A stretch of DNA of 33,658 bases from a bacterium (GTDB lineage Bacteria > Patescibacteriota > Doudnabacteria > UBA920). Below the pieces are notes generated by a model that worked only from the letters and a program-made list of their open reading frames with translations, did no database searches and had not been told where the DNA came from. Positions 10,168 through 17,561 of the stretch are shown here, in pieces. Position 1 is the stretch's first letter. Each line of letters opens with the position of its first letter. The position numbers and the translations under genes are program-made. The stretch is from NCBI GenBank assembly GCA_021791515.1, contig JAJYWK010000022.1, positions 1-33,658 of the forward strand, given 5' to 3'.

Positions 10168-10707
10168 ATGACAAAAAATACCAAGGCGATAATATGGGCG
10201 AGTGTAGCTGTAATGGCTCTTATTATTGGTGGAGTAACTTATGAAAAACAAAGGCCAAAGAAACCGGTTGTTCATAAAGACCCAATAATAAAAACTGCAG
10301 CGCAACCCGCCGAGCAATCGCCAACAACCACACCTATCGAAACAGCAACATCAAGTCCAATTGTAGTTGCTACTTCAACACCTATTACTAAAATCATTTC
10401 GCGCAAACCAAAATCTGCAACTATTAGTTATGGCGACGCTGTCGTTAAGTACGGATTCAACCGTATACAGTTTGCCCCAGGTTGTTTGCAGGCCGTTCCC
10501 AACCAAATAGCCACGGCCAACCCTGTAACACTCATGCTGGATAACCGTTCAGATGCCTGGCAGGCCATTACCATTGGTAGCCACCTTTATAATATTGCTC
10601 CTTACAACTATGTTATAGCAACTATTAACGAAACAGCATTGCCCATAAATTTATATATTTCCTGTAACCAACAGAAAAATGTGGGGCAAATAATTTTACA
10701 GAAATGA
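10168..10707 (+). CDS. Membrane-anchored protein with a cupredoxin-like C-terminal domain, ligands mostly absent
   Basis: N-terminal TM, Thr/Pro-rich linker, C-terminal beta pattern ANPVTLMLDNRSDAWQAITI...LPINLYISCNQQKNVGQIILQ. Confidence 0.5.
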   Translation: MTKNTKAIIWASVAVMALIIGGVTYEKQRPKKPVVHKDPIIKTAAQPAEQSPTTTPIETATSSPIVVATSTPITKIISRKPKSATISYGDAVVKYGFNRIQFAPGCLQAVPNQIATANPVTLMLDNRSDAWQAITIGSHLYNIAPYNYVIATINETALPINLYISCNQQKNVGQIILQK

Positions 10708-10736
10708 TCTTAGCATCTTATGGAGTACTCAGATAA

Positions 10737-10771
10737 AATGCGCGCGCAAGGGCGGGCGGGGCAAGCGCATT
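10737..10771. repeat. Inverted repeat AATGCGC/GCGCATT enclosing G-rich GGGCGGGCGGGG
   Basis: Read directly; at the junction of convergent gene blocks. Confidence 0.6.
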
Positions 10772-10792
10772 ACATATTTTAACTCCTTTTTT

Positions 10793-11275
10793 TTAAAAGA
10801 GGTGGCGTTCCTTAAAACTTGTATAAGAGTCAGTGGTTACAATGACATGGTCAAGCACATGGATGCCAAGAAGTTTTCCTGCATCTACCAATCGCTTGGT
10901 AACAGTAAGGTCTTCGGCAGAGGGTTCAAGACCTCCGCTTGGGTGGTTGTGGACGAATATTACAGAAGCGGAATTTTTTAATATGGCTGTCCTAAAGCAC
11001 TCCCTTGGGTGAATCAGGCTGGTGTTTAATGTGCCAATGCTGACTGTTTCCTTGCCGAGAATTCTGTTTTGGGTATCCAGGAAAAAGACGTAGAAATGTT
11101 CTTTTTTAGCTTTTCTGAAGTTCTTACACTTTGAGGCTATTTCCAAAGGGCTGTAAACGCCGTCCTTCATAGCCTTAACTTCCAAATTATTGCCTACATA
11201 ATTCTTGGCTTTATCTTTCGCCTCAGTTTCACTTTCTGCTGTGAACTGATAGTTGATGTTGATTTGGTATTCCAT
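10793..11275 (-). CDS. RadC-like JAB domain protein
   Basis: VHNHPSGGLEPSAEDLTVTKRLVDAGKLLGIHVLDHVIV JAMM motif; GGAG RBS upstream. Confidence 0.85.
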   Translation of the reverse strand: MEYQININYQFTAESETEAKDKAKNYVGNNLEVKAMKDGVYSPLEIASKCKNFRKAKKEHFYVFFLDTQNRILGKETVSIGTLNTSLIHPRECFRTAILKNSASVIFVHNHPSGGLEPSAEDLTVTKRLVDAGKLLGIHVLDHVIVTTDSYTSFKERHLF

Positions 11276-11277
11276 AA

Positions 11278-11440
11278 AACTCCTTTTTGCTTACTTATTA
11301 TGGCAAGCAAAAAACTCTGGAATGTTTTGGCAGTCAACGGGAGTAAAAACGATTTATGGCTTACGGCAGATAAAGAGGTTTTACCCTTGACCGGCCAAAA
11401 ACCCAGAGTTACAATGGAAATCCCTAAGGAAGCAAAAAGT
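11278..11440 (-). repeat. Leader copy 1 upstream of RadC-like gene; core 11328-11402
   Basis: 75-bp core matches 11994-12068 with 3 mismatches, weaker similarity on both flanks. Confidence 0.85.
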
Positions 11441-11517
11441 TTTTTGTATTTCAAAATTGTTTTTTATGAACATAGAAAAAGCCACCTTGTGAAGGATGGC
11501 TTAATTTTGTTTTGGGT

Positions 11518-11679
11518 TTAGACTTCAAAGTATTTTTTGATGTTTAAGTTGTAGGAGCCGCAACCCGGACAAGTTACTGTGTCCAGGTCTATAATTTCCT
11601 GCCTGCTGGCGCTCCAGCAATTTTGGCATTTTGGGCAGGTTATTAAGTATTGAAAGTAAGCTGTGAGTGTTTTTAGCAT
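11518..11679 (-). CDS. Small zinc-ribbon protein, 53 aa (not in ORF track)
   Basis: Translated by hand: MLKTLTAYFQYLITCPKCQNCWSASRQEIIDLDTVTCPGCGSYNLNIKKYFEV*; CPKC...CPGCG. Confidence 0.65.
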   Translation of the reverse strand: MLKTLTAYFQYLITCPKCQNCWSASRQEIIDLDTVTCPGCGSYNLNIKKYFEV

Positions 11680-11740
11680 TGGTGTTATGTTAGTTGTTTA
11701 AAGAAAGTATTTTTGTTTTTGTTTGTATTTTTGCGTTTGT

Positions 11741-11938
11741 TTAGAGCTGTTGTTTAACAGCGATGTACGCCGAGACTTTTTTCCCGAAATCGTGATAGTC
11801 GCTGGAAGCCGGGTCTACAGAATTTCTCAACTCTAAAAAGTAGTTGATACTTCTCTGCAAGGACGCTTTGATGATATTTGACTTCATCTCGGTCGTTAGT
11901 TCCTGCTTGTTAACTGGCTTGTAATTTTTGTTAGCCAT
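11741..11938 (-). CDS. Small hypothetical protein (65 aa)
   Basis: ORF with GGAG RBS; preceded by leader copy 2. Confidence 0.55.
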   Translation of the reverse strand: MANKNYKPVNKQELTTEMKSNIIKASLQRSINYFLELRNSVDPASSDYHDFGKKVSAYIAVKQQL

Positions 11939-11941
11939 ATT

Positions 11942-12100
11942 AACTCCTTTCTTTGCTTAATTATTATGGCGAAATAACACTGGCCGCAGGTTATGGCAGT
12001 CAACGGGATTAAAACCGATTTATGGCTCACGGCAGATAAAGAGGTTTTACCCTTGACCGGCCAAAAACGGCCAGTAAGATGAGAAACCATAAGAAAGCAA
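11942..12100 (-). repeat. Leader copy 2 upstream of the 65-aa gene; core 11994-12068
   Basis: Same repeat as 11278-11440. Confidence 0.85.
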
Positions 12101-12131
12101 GACAAGTATTAAAAGCCGAAGGCAACATAAA

Positions 12132-12154
12132 AGAGCGGTATTAATAACCGCTCT
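12132..12154. terminator. Hairpin AGAGCGGT-N7-ACCGCTCT followed by ACATTTTT
   Basis: Perfect 8-bp stem with T-run on +. Confidence 0.65.
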
Positions 12155-12216
12155 ACATTTTTAGAATTGTATTAAAATTTATAAATCAGGGTCGCCTATA
12201 TAAATTTCTAAATTTA

Positions 12217-14085
12217 CTACCTTACTGAAAATAGCTTAAGGCTGTTTAATATTACCAGTATTGCCATAATGGAGTCTGCCCCAATAGCCCATTGCAAATC
12301 CGCATGGCCGAGCAAGGCTAAAATCATAAACAAAGCTTTAATGCCGAGCGATACCCCAATGTTCTGCTTCATGGTCACAATAGCTTTTTTACCCAGCCTA
12401 ATAGCATACGGGATGTTTAAAAGATTATTATTCATGAGAGCGACATCGGCAGTTTCAATTGCCACGTCGCTGCCGCCAGCCCCCATGGCAATACCTACAG
12501 TGGCTGTTGCTAAAGAGGGAGCGTCATTTACTCCATCGCCAACCATGGCCACGTGTTGGTAATGCTGTTTTAATTGTTCTACCTGCTTGACCTTTTCGTC
12601 AGGAAGCAGCGACGCGTGCACTTCTTCTATGCCTAGTTGCCTTGCCACATACCCGGCGGTATGTTCGTTGTCTCCGGTAACAATTACGGATTTGATTTTG
12701 TTCTTTTTAAGCTGTGAGATAGTATCTTCGGACTCGGGACGAATTTCATCGGCAATTGCCAAAGCTCCCATGACGTTTTTGCCCTCGCTTACTAGCACTG
12801 CCGTTTTGCCCTGTCTTTCCAAATGTTCTGTTTTTTCCAAAACTTCTTTTGTCGCATGACTTTCAGCTCCAATGAACTTTAAATTGCCGATGCAGTGGTC
12901 TTTGTCTTCGCAAACCAGGCAGTTTGCTTTGCCGCCTTTGCCGGCAAAATTTTGGTATGAGCGCATATCGTGTGCTGCAATACCTTTGCTTTCCGCAAAA
13001 TCCATAATGCTCTTTGAGAGAGGGTGGGAAGAAAACTTCTCAATCCCCGCGGCGTCGGCAATCACCATCTCCTCGGCAAAGCCGTTAAAGGTGATAACCT
13101 CGGAAACGACCGGCTCGCCCAGAGTCAGTGTGCGGGTCTTGTCAAAAGCCACGGCCTTGATCTTGCTCAAAGCTTCCAAATACTTGCCGCCCTTAATGAG
13201 TATGCCCCGTTTGGAGGCGCCGCCAATTGCCGAGGCAATGGCAACTGGGGTCGAAATTACGAGAGAGCAAGGGCAGGCAATCACCAGCAGTACAAGCGCG
13301 CGATACAGCCAGTCCATAAATACCCCACCAAAGAACAACGGCGGAATAGTGGCCATTAGAAATGCAAGACCAACTACTGTCGGCGTATAGTATTTGGCAA
13401 ACACGTCGATAAATTCCTGCGCCGGAGCCTTGGAACGCTGGGCTTTTTCCACCAGGCTGACTATTTTGGCGAAGGTGGAATCCTTGCTTTCTTTAATAGT
13501 GATTACTTCCAGGTAGCCGTTTTGGTTTAAAGTTCCAGCAAAGACCTCGTCCCCTGAATGTTTTTCCTTGGGCACCGGTTCTCCGGTAATAGTTGCTTCA
13601 TCAACGGACGAGTTGCCGGTTGAGACCTTGCCGTCTAGCGGAACAAGGTCGCCTGGGCGGACTATGAATAAGTCATTAATTTTAACCTGCTCGATTGGCA
13701 CGGTTTCCCCGTTTTTCAGGGTCGCAGTTCGGGGAGATTTTTTGATTAAGGCTTCCACGGCCCTGCGGGAGCGCTCTATACCAAACTCTTCAAAGAACTC
13801 AGCCAGAGAAAAGAAAAAGATGACCGCTGCAGCCTCTGAGAGCTGATTTATGTAAAGCGCACCAATGGCAGCGATGGTTACAAGAAAATCTATGTTTAAA
13901 AATCTTTGTTTAACCAAACCACGAACTGCCCCTAAGACTACAAAGTAGCCGCCGGCTATCATGGAAAGGATGTATAAAAAGTCTACTGCTTGTTTTGGAG
14001 TGTTAAGCCAATTTAACAGAAAGGCCAGCAGGAATAATCCCCCGGATATGTAAGTCAATAATTTTTTTGCTAATTTTTTGTTCAT
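12217..14085 (-). CDS. P1B-type heavy-metal translocating ATPase (ZntA/CadA-like) with atypical DKTR phosphorylation motif
   Basis: CPCSLVISTP, TGEPVPKE, SSHPLS, MVGDGVNDAPSLATATVGIAMG; phosphorylation site reads FDKTRTLT. Confidence 0.9.
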   Translation of the reverse strand: MNKKLAKKLLTYISGGLFLLAFLLNWLNTPKQAVDFLYILSMIAGGYFVVLGAVRGLVKQRFLNIDFLVTIAAIGALYINQLSEAAAVIFFFSLAEFFEEFGIERSRRAVEALIKKSPRTATLKNGETVPIEQVKINDLFIVRPGDLVPLDGKVSTGNSSVDEATITGEPVPKEKHSGDEVFAGTLNQNGYLEVITIKESKDSTFAKIVSLVEKAQRSKAPAQEFIDVFAKYYTPTVVGLAFLMATIPPLFFGGVFMDWLYRALVLLVIACPCSLVISTPVAIASAIGGASKRGILIKGGKYLEALSKIKAVAFDKTRTLTLGEPVVSEVITFNGFAEEMVIADAAGIEKFSSHPLSKSIMDFAESKGIAAHDMRSYQNFAGKGGKANCLVCEDKDHCIGNLKFIGAESHATKEVLEKTEHLERQGKTAVLVSEGKNVMGALAIADEIRPESEDTISQLKKNKIKSVIVTGDNEHTAGYVARQLGIEEVHASLLPDEKVKQVEQLKQHYQHVAMVGDGVNDAPSLATATVGIAMGAGGSDVAIETADVALMNNNLLNIPYAIRLGKKAIVTMKQNIGVSLGIKALFMILALLGHADLQWAIGADSIMAILVILNSLKLFSVR

Positions 14086-14094
14086 AATGTGAAT

Positions 14095-15003
14095 TTAAAT
14101 TACTTCATCAGGTTTTAGATGGCACTTTCTCGCCTCGTTCGGTTTTTCAATTTGTATAGTCGCATGCCCAATACCAAAGCGCTTTTGGACTTCTTCAGCG
14201 ACGTTATGGCTAAGGTCGCCCGGCGGCATTTGAGGCATTACTAAATGAGCGGTCAGCGCGGTGTCCGCCGTTGTTACCGGCCAGATATGCAGGTCGTGTA
14301 CGCTTTGAACTCCGGTGAGGCTTTCCAGATAGGCGCGAACCGCGGCTATGTCGATGCCGGACGGCACGGCTTGCAAAGAAAGCCTAATAGCGTCGCGGAA
14401 CAGTCCCCAGGTGCTCCACACGATAGCGAAAGAGATGAGGATGCTTGCCAAAGGATCGGCCCACGCCACGCCGGTATAAAGAATAATAATGCCGGTTATT
14501 ACTACGCCAGCGGACACTCCCGCATCAGCAGCCAGGTGCCAGAAGGCGCTGCGGATGTTTAGGTCTTTGCCCTTGGCAAGGAGATACGCCGCGAAAGAAT
14601 TAATAAAGACGCCTATAGACGCAACAATGATTACGGTGCCGCCTTCGACCGGCGCAGGTGACATAAGCCGCTGGATTGCTTCCCATAAAATTGCGCCTGT
14701 GGCAATCAGAAGCAGCATGCCGTTTGCCAACGCGGCAAGAATGGTGGTAGAGCCGAGACCATAGGTGTAGCGCAGGCTTGGCGATCTTTTTGCCAGCGTG
14801 TACGCGCCCCATGCAAGTAGTAGCCCTATTACATCTCCTGTATTGTGCGCAGCGTCCGCAAGAAGGGCTGTTGAGTGGGCAAGAAGACCATAGGCAACTT
14901 CCACGGCTACAAAGCCGATATTTAAAACCGCCCCGATTGCAAAAGCGCGACCATAGGAAACTAAGTTATTATTGTCATTATAATGCTTGGTTGGGTCAGG
15001 CAT
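14095..15003 (-). CDS. Cation diffusion facilitator (CzcD-like)
   Basis: ALLADAAHNTGDVIGLLLAW and FWHLAADAGVSAGVVI metal-site motifs, multiple TMs. Confidence 0.9.
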   Translation of the reverse strand: MPDPTKHYNDNNNLVSYGRAFAIGAVLNIGFVAVEVAYGLLAHSTALLADAAHNTGDVIGLLLAWGAYTLAKRSPSLRYTYGLGSTTILAALANGMLLLIATGAILWEAIQRLMSPAPVEGGTVIIVASIGVFINSFAAYLLAKGKDLNIRSAFWHLAADAGVSAGVVITGIIILYTGVAWADPLASILISFAIVWSTWGLFRDAIRLSLQAVPSGIDIAAVRAYLESLTGVQSVHDLHIWPVTTADTALTAHLVMPQMPPGDLSHNVAEEVQKRFGIGHATIQIEKPNEARKCHLKPDEVI

Positions 15004-15009
15004 GCATAT

Positions 15010-15996
15010 CTAATTAATTTTTAAATTTAAAATTTTATTCTCATTAGGATTAGTATATTCGTAGCAGCCGTCGGTTGTTTTTTTGATTGGCTTAGCCGTA
15101 TAGGACAGCTCTGTTTCATTAGGGTTCAAACTAACTACTGAATAATCTATGCCTTCTTGGTTTAATAATTTTTCACTTTTGCCGCTTTCTATTTCTTTTA
15201 AAATAATATATCTTCCTACGTTTGCTCCCATTGAACCACAGACGTAACTATTAAGGTCGTAGTCAGTGTAAATAACTTTGCTATAGGAGTCTGCAAATAC
15301 GGCCCCATCGTACGCAAGATCCTCTAACGCTCCGCCTGTGGGGTTTATTGTATGGAAAGAATATTGGGTATATCCTCCGGAACCGCAGCTTGTGGGGTTG
15401 CCCAGTTTCGTGATAATTTTTTTATCATTTTTTGACCAAGCTAAGGGGAAATCAATCAACGTACAGCCTCCGGCTAAAGCTCTGTTTACCAGTAGCCTTT
15501 GATACCAGGAGCTTTGTTTGGGGTAAGAATATATTTTATTCGCATCTCCGGTTTTTAAATTTTTCACAACTATATTATATTTCCAATTTTGACATTGGCC
15601 ATTGTCGGAGGCATTGTAACTATTAAGAGCCTTAATGCAATCGCTAATCTCAGCGTATACGGCACGGGTTTTGTCATGCGACAGAATCAGTGAAGTAACA
15701 ATAAATCCGGAGGAGGGCGTAATATTAATGCCCTGGTCTTTGCGCTGGAGCTCCGGATCAAGATTAACAAAAGCAGCTTCAGCAGTTTGTTTCGTGCTTA
15801 GTTGAGATTGAGCGGCAGGACGCGGCTCGTCAGCAGTTTGTTTCGTGCTTAGTTGAGATTGAGCGGCAGGACGCGGCTCCTCTTTGCGAGAATTTTTATC
15901 TTTAAATATGTAAAAAGCAGCGATGAGGAATAAAGCAAATAAAACTGTTACAATGATTGCTTTTTTAGGTTCAAATTTTCCTGAGTGATTATGCAT
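15010..15996 (-). CDS. Membrane-anchored hypothetical protein with tandem 17-aa repeat in the linker
   Basis: N-terminal TM, EPRPAAQSQLSTKQTAD x2, ~240 aa exported domain. Confidence 0.7.
   Translation of the reverse strand: MHNHSGKFEPKKAIIVTVLFALFLIAAFYIFKDKNSRKEEPRPAAQSQLSTKQTADEPRPAAQSQLSTKQTAEAAFVNLDPELQRKDQGINITPSSGFIVTSLILSHDKTRAVYAEISDCIKALNSYNASDNGQCQNWKYNIVVKNLKTGDANKIYSYPKQSSWYQRLLVNRALAGGCTLIDFPLAWSKNDKKIITKLGNPTSCGSGGYTQYSFHTINPTGGALEDLAYDGAVFADSYSKVIYTDYDLNSYVCGSMGANVGRYIILKEIESGKSEKLLNQEGIDYSVVSLNPNETELSYTAKPIKKTTDGCYEYTNPNENKILNLKIN
15779..15880. repeat. 51-bp tandem duplication (50/51 identical) inside the 328-aa ORF
   Basis: Direct comparison of 15779-15829 and 15830-15880. 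Confidence 0.9.
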
Positions 15997-15998
15997 AT

Positions 15999-16508
15999 TT
16001 AGTCTGCATTAAGAATTCCAACAACAGTTTTTTTATTAACCAATCGAATTTTAAACGAACCTTTTTTGTCGGCCGTAAAGCCCAGCGTGCTGTCGCGCAG
16101 TGGTTCGATATAGGTGTCGTAATTATAACCTTCTATTACAACCTGGTCCCGAATGGAGGCGGTAAAAGTAATGCTAACTCTCTGCCCTTGCCGGGCAGAT
16201 ATGGTTTTGGGCTCCGGCGATCCGGCGCCAACATTGATTTGAGCAGTAACGTCCGGGGCGGGCTGCTCGCCGACTTTCGGGAAAGCAGACCAGCCCGTTT
16301 CAGGAGAGAGGTTGCCAGAATTAGGTTGAGGGGTTTTATCATTCGGCGCGGGCTGGATTGTCCGCGAAGTGCTGGGTTGGGGAAGATCCTCGGTATGGCT
16401 TGGGGTATCGCTTTTATAAATGGTTGTTTGGTTCCTGCCTGGCCTTGTAAAAACATAAACAGCCCCGGCTGCTAACAGGAGGATTATTATAATGATAATT
16501 TTTTTCAT
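15999..16508 (-). CDS. Membrane-anchored cupredoxin-like domain protein without His/Cys/Met ligands
   Basis: Signal anchor, Pro-rich linker, ISARQGQRVSITFTASIRDQVVIEGYNYDTYIEPLRDSTLGFTADKKGSFKIRLV. Confidence 0.65.
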   Translation of the reverse strand: MKKIIIIIILLLAAGAVYVFTRPGRNQTTIYKSDTPSHTEDLPQPSTSRTIQPAPNDKTPQPNSGNLSPETGWSAFPKVGEQPAPDVTAQINVGAGSPEPKTISARQGQRVSITFTASIRDQVVIEGYNYDTYIEPLRDSTLGFTADKKGSFKIRLVNKKTVVGILNAD

Positions 16509-16509
16509 A

Positions 16510-16765
16510 TTATTTGTCCTTTTTTAACAACCGCTGTTGGATTGTCGGGTATAACTTTAATCCTAATATTAGCCCTACTATCAATGAAGGAATTATCTGC
16601 CACAAATTTATGGAGTTTTTTTCGCTGAAGCGCGGCTGAACGAGAAAACCCAAATCTTCATTTTTTCCTGAAACAGGGTCTTTAAATTTTAAGTCGATGT
16701 CAAAGTAATTTTCCTTGTTGAATATATATTCAAACTGAAATGCTCATCCCAAGAAAAATAAAAAT
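16510..16765 (-). pseudogene. Truncated/frameshifted remnant of a C-terminally TM-anchored exported protein
   Basis: Hand translation: ...HFYFSWDEHF / frameshift / QFEYIFNKENYFDIDLKFKDPVSGKNEDLGFLVQPRFSEKNSINLWQIIPSLIVGLILGLKLYPTIQQRLLKKDK*; no start and no N-terminal part. Confidence 0.45.
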
Positions 16766-16809
16766 GGATTGCGTTTTATTCATATGTTTTAGTGAAATTT
16801 AAGACAAAG

Positions 16810-16899
16810 TTAAACGGCAATTACCGTCTGGCAACCGCATTTGCAAGTGCCGTCCTCTTTTCTATGTTCGTGATTGCAATCAGGACATTTAACTGGCAT
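16810..16899 (-). CDS. 29-aa Cys/His-rich putative metal-binding microprotein (not in ORF track)
   Basis: MPVKCPDCNHEHRKEDGTCKCGCQTVIAV* with AGGAGAAAATATG RBS/start. Confidence 0.6.
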   Translation of the reverse strand: MPVKCPDCNHEHRKEDGTCKCGCQTVIAV

Positions 16900-16941
16900 A
16901 TTTTCTCCTTTCTAAATTAATTTTATTAATCAGGAATTTTG

Positions 16942-17220
16942 TTATCCGCCGAACAAAAATGCCAACTGCTTAACCATATTTAAAGCCCAGTTAACGAATT
17001 GGGAAACAGGTCCTCGGTTTTCAGAAATAACCTGTGGCGCGCGTCCCAGAAATTTTATAGCCAGGTAGACGGCTAAAAAGAATAGCAGGGCAAAAACGAT
17101 TGCGCCAACGGCTAAAAATGCCAGAATTTTCTTTCTGTTCCGCCGGATAAACAAGCGCAGCCGTTCGTCGTTTGGATATTCGCCTCTTGATCTAAAAAAT
17201 TTTTCCAAGTGGTGGCCCAT
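16942..17220 (-). CDS. Small single-TM protein
   Basis: ORF with TM KILAFLAVGAIVFALLFFLAVYLAI; downstream of zinc-ribbon gene. Confidence 0.55.
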   Translation of the reverse strand: MGHHLEKFFRSRGEYPNDERLRLFIRRNRKKILAFLAVGAIVFALLFFLAVYLAIKFLGRAPQVISENRGPVSQFVNWALNMVKQLAFLFGG

Positions 17221-17229
17221 GGGTTTTGC

Positions 17230-17511
17230 CTAAAAATCAAATAGTTCGCCAAGAAGGCTTTTGCGTCGGCCGTGCTTGCCGTAATAACCGTAGCCACCGG
17301 GCTGGCCGTAAGACGGGTATGGCTGCTGCGCCGACGGCGGAGGCGTTTGTGAAGCCTTGCCGGATCCGGCGTTCGTTTCTTCCGTTCGCTCAATAATTTT
17401 GTCTAACTCCCCCCGATCAAGCCAAATTCCGCGGCATTTGGGGCAGTAATCAATTTCCACGCCTTGTCGTTCGGTCATTTGTAATTCACTCTCGTCAATT
17501 GGACATTTCAT
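17230..17511 (-). CDS. zf-TFIIB-like zinc-ribbon protein
   Basis: MKCPIDESELQMTERQGVEIDYCPKCRGIWLDRGELDKII. Confidence 0.8.
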   Translation of the reverse strand: MKCPIDESELQMTERQGVEIDYCPKCRGIWLDRGELDKIIERTEETNAGSGKASQTPPPSAQQPYPSYGQPGGYGYYGKHGRRKSLLGELFDF

Positions 17512-17561
17512 AATTCAATCCTTTCTTTAAATTAATAATTATTGTTTAAGCTGGAAATTTC

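Noticed and set aside
11264-11521. 85-aa + strand ORF overlapping the RadC-like start
   Set aside because: Antisense to the leader repeat; the equivalent + frame in copy 2 is interrupted by stops, whereas the - frame stays open.
12269-13390. Several + strand ORFs antisense to the P-type ATPase
   Set aside because: Shadow ORFs with low-complexity composition; the - strand ATPase explains the region.
16818-16935. Leader-like CTCCTTTCT motifs before several - strand genes as a repeat family
   Set aside because: They are simply complementary-strand Shine-Dalgarno sequences (AGAAAGGAG).
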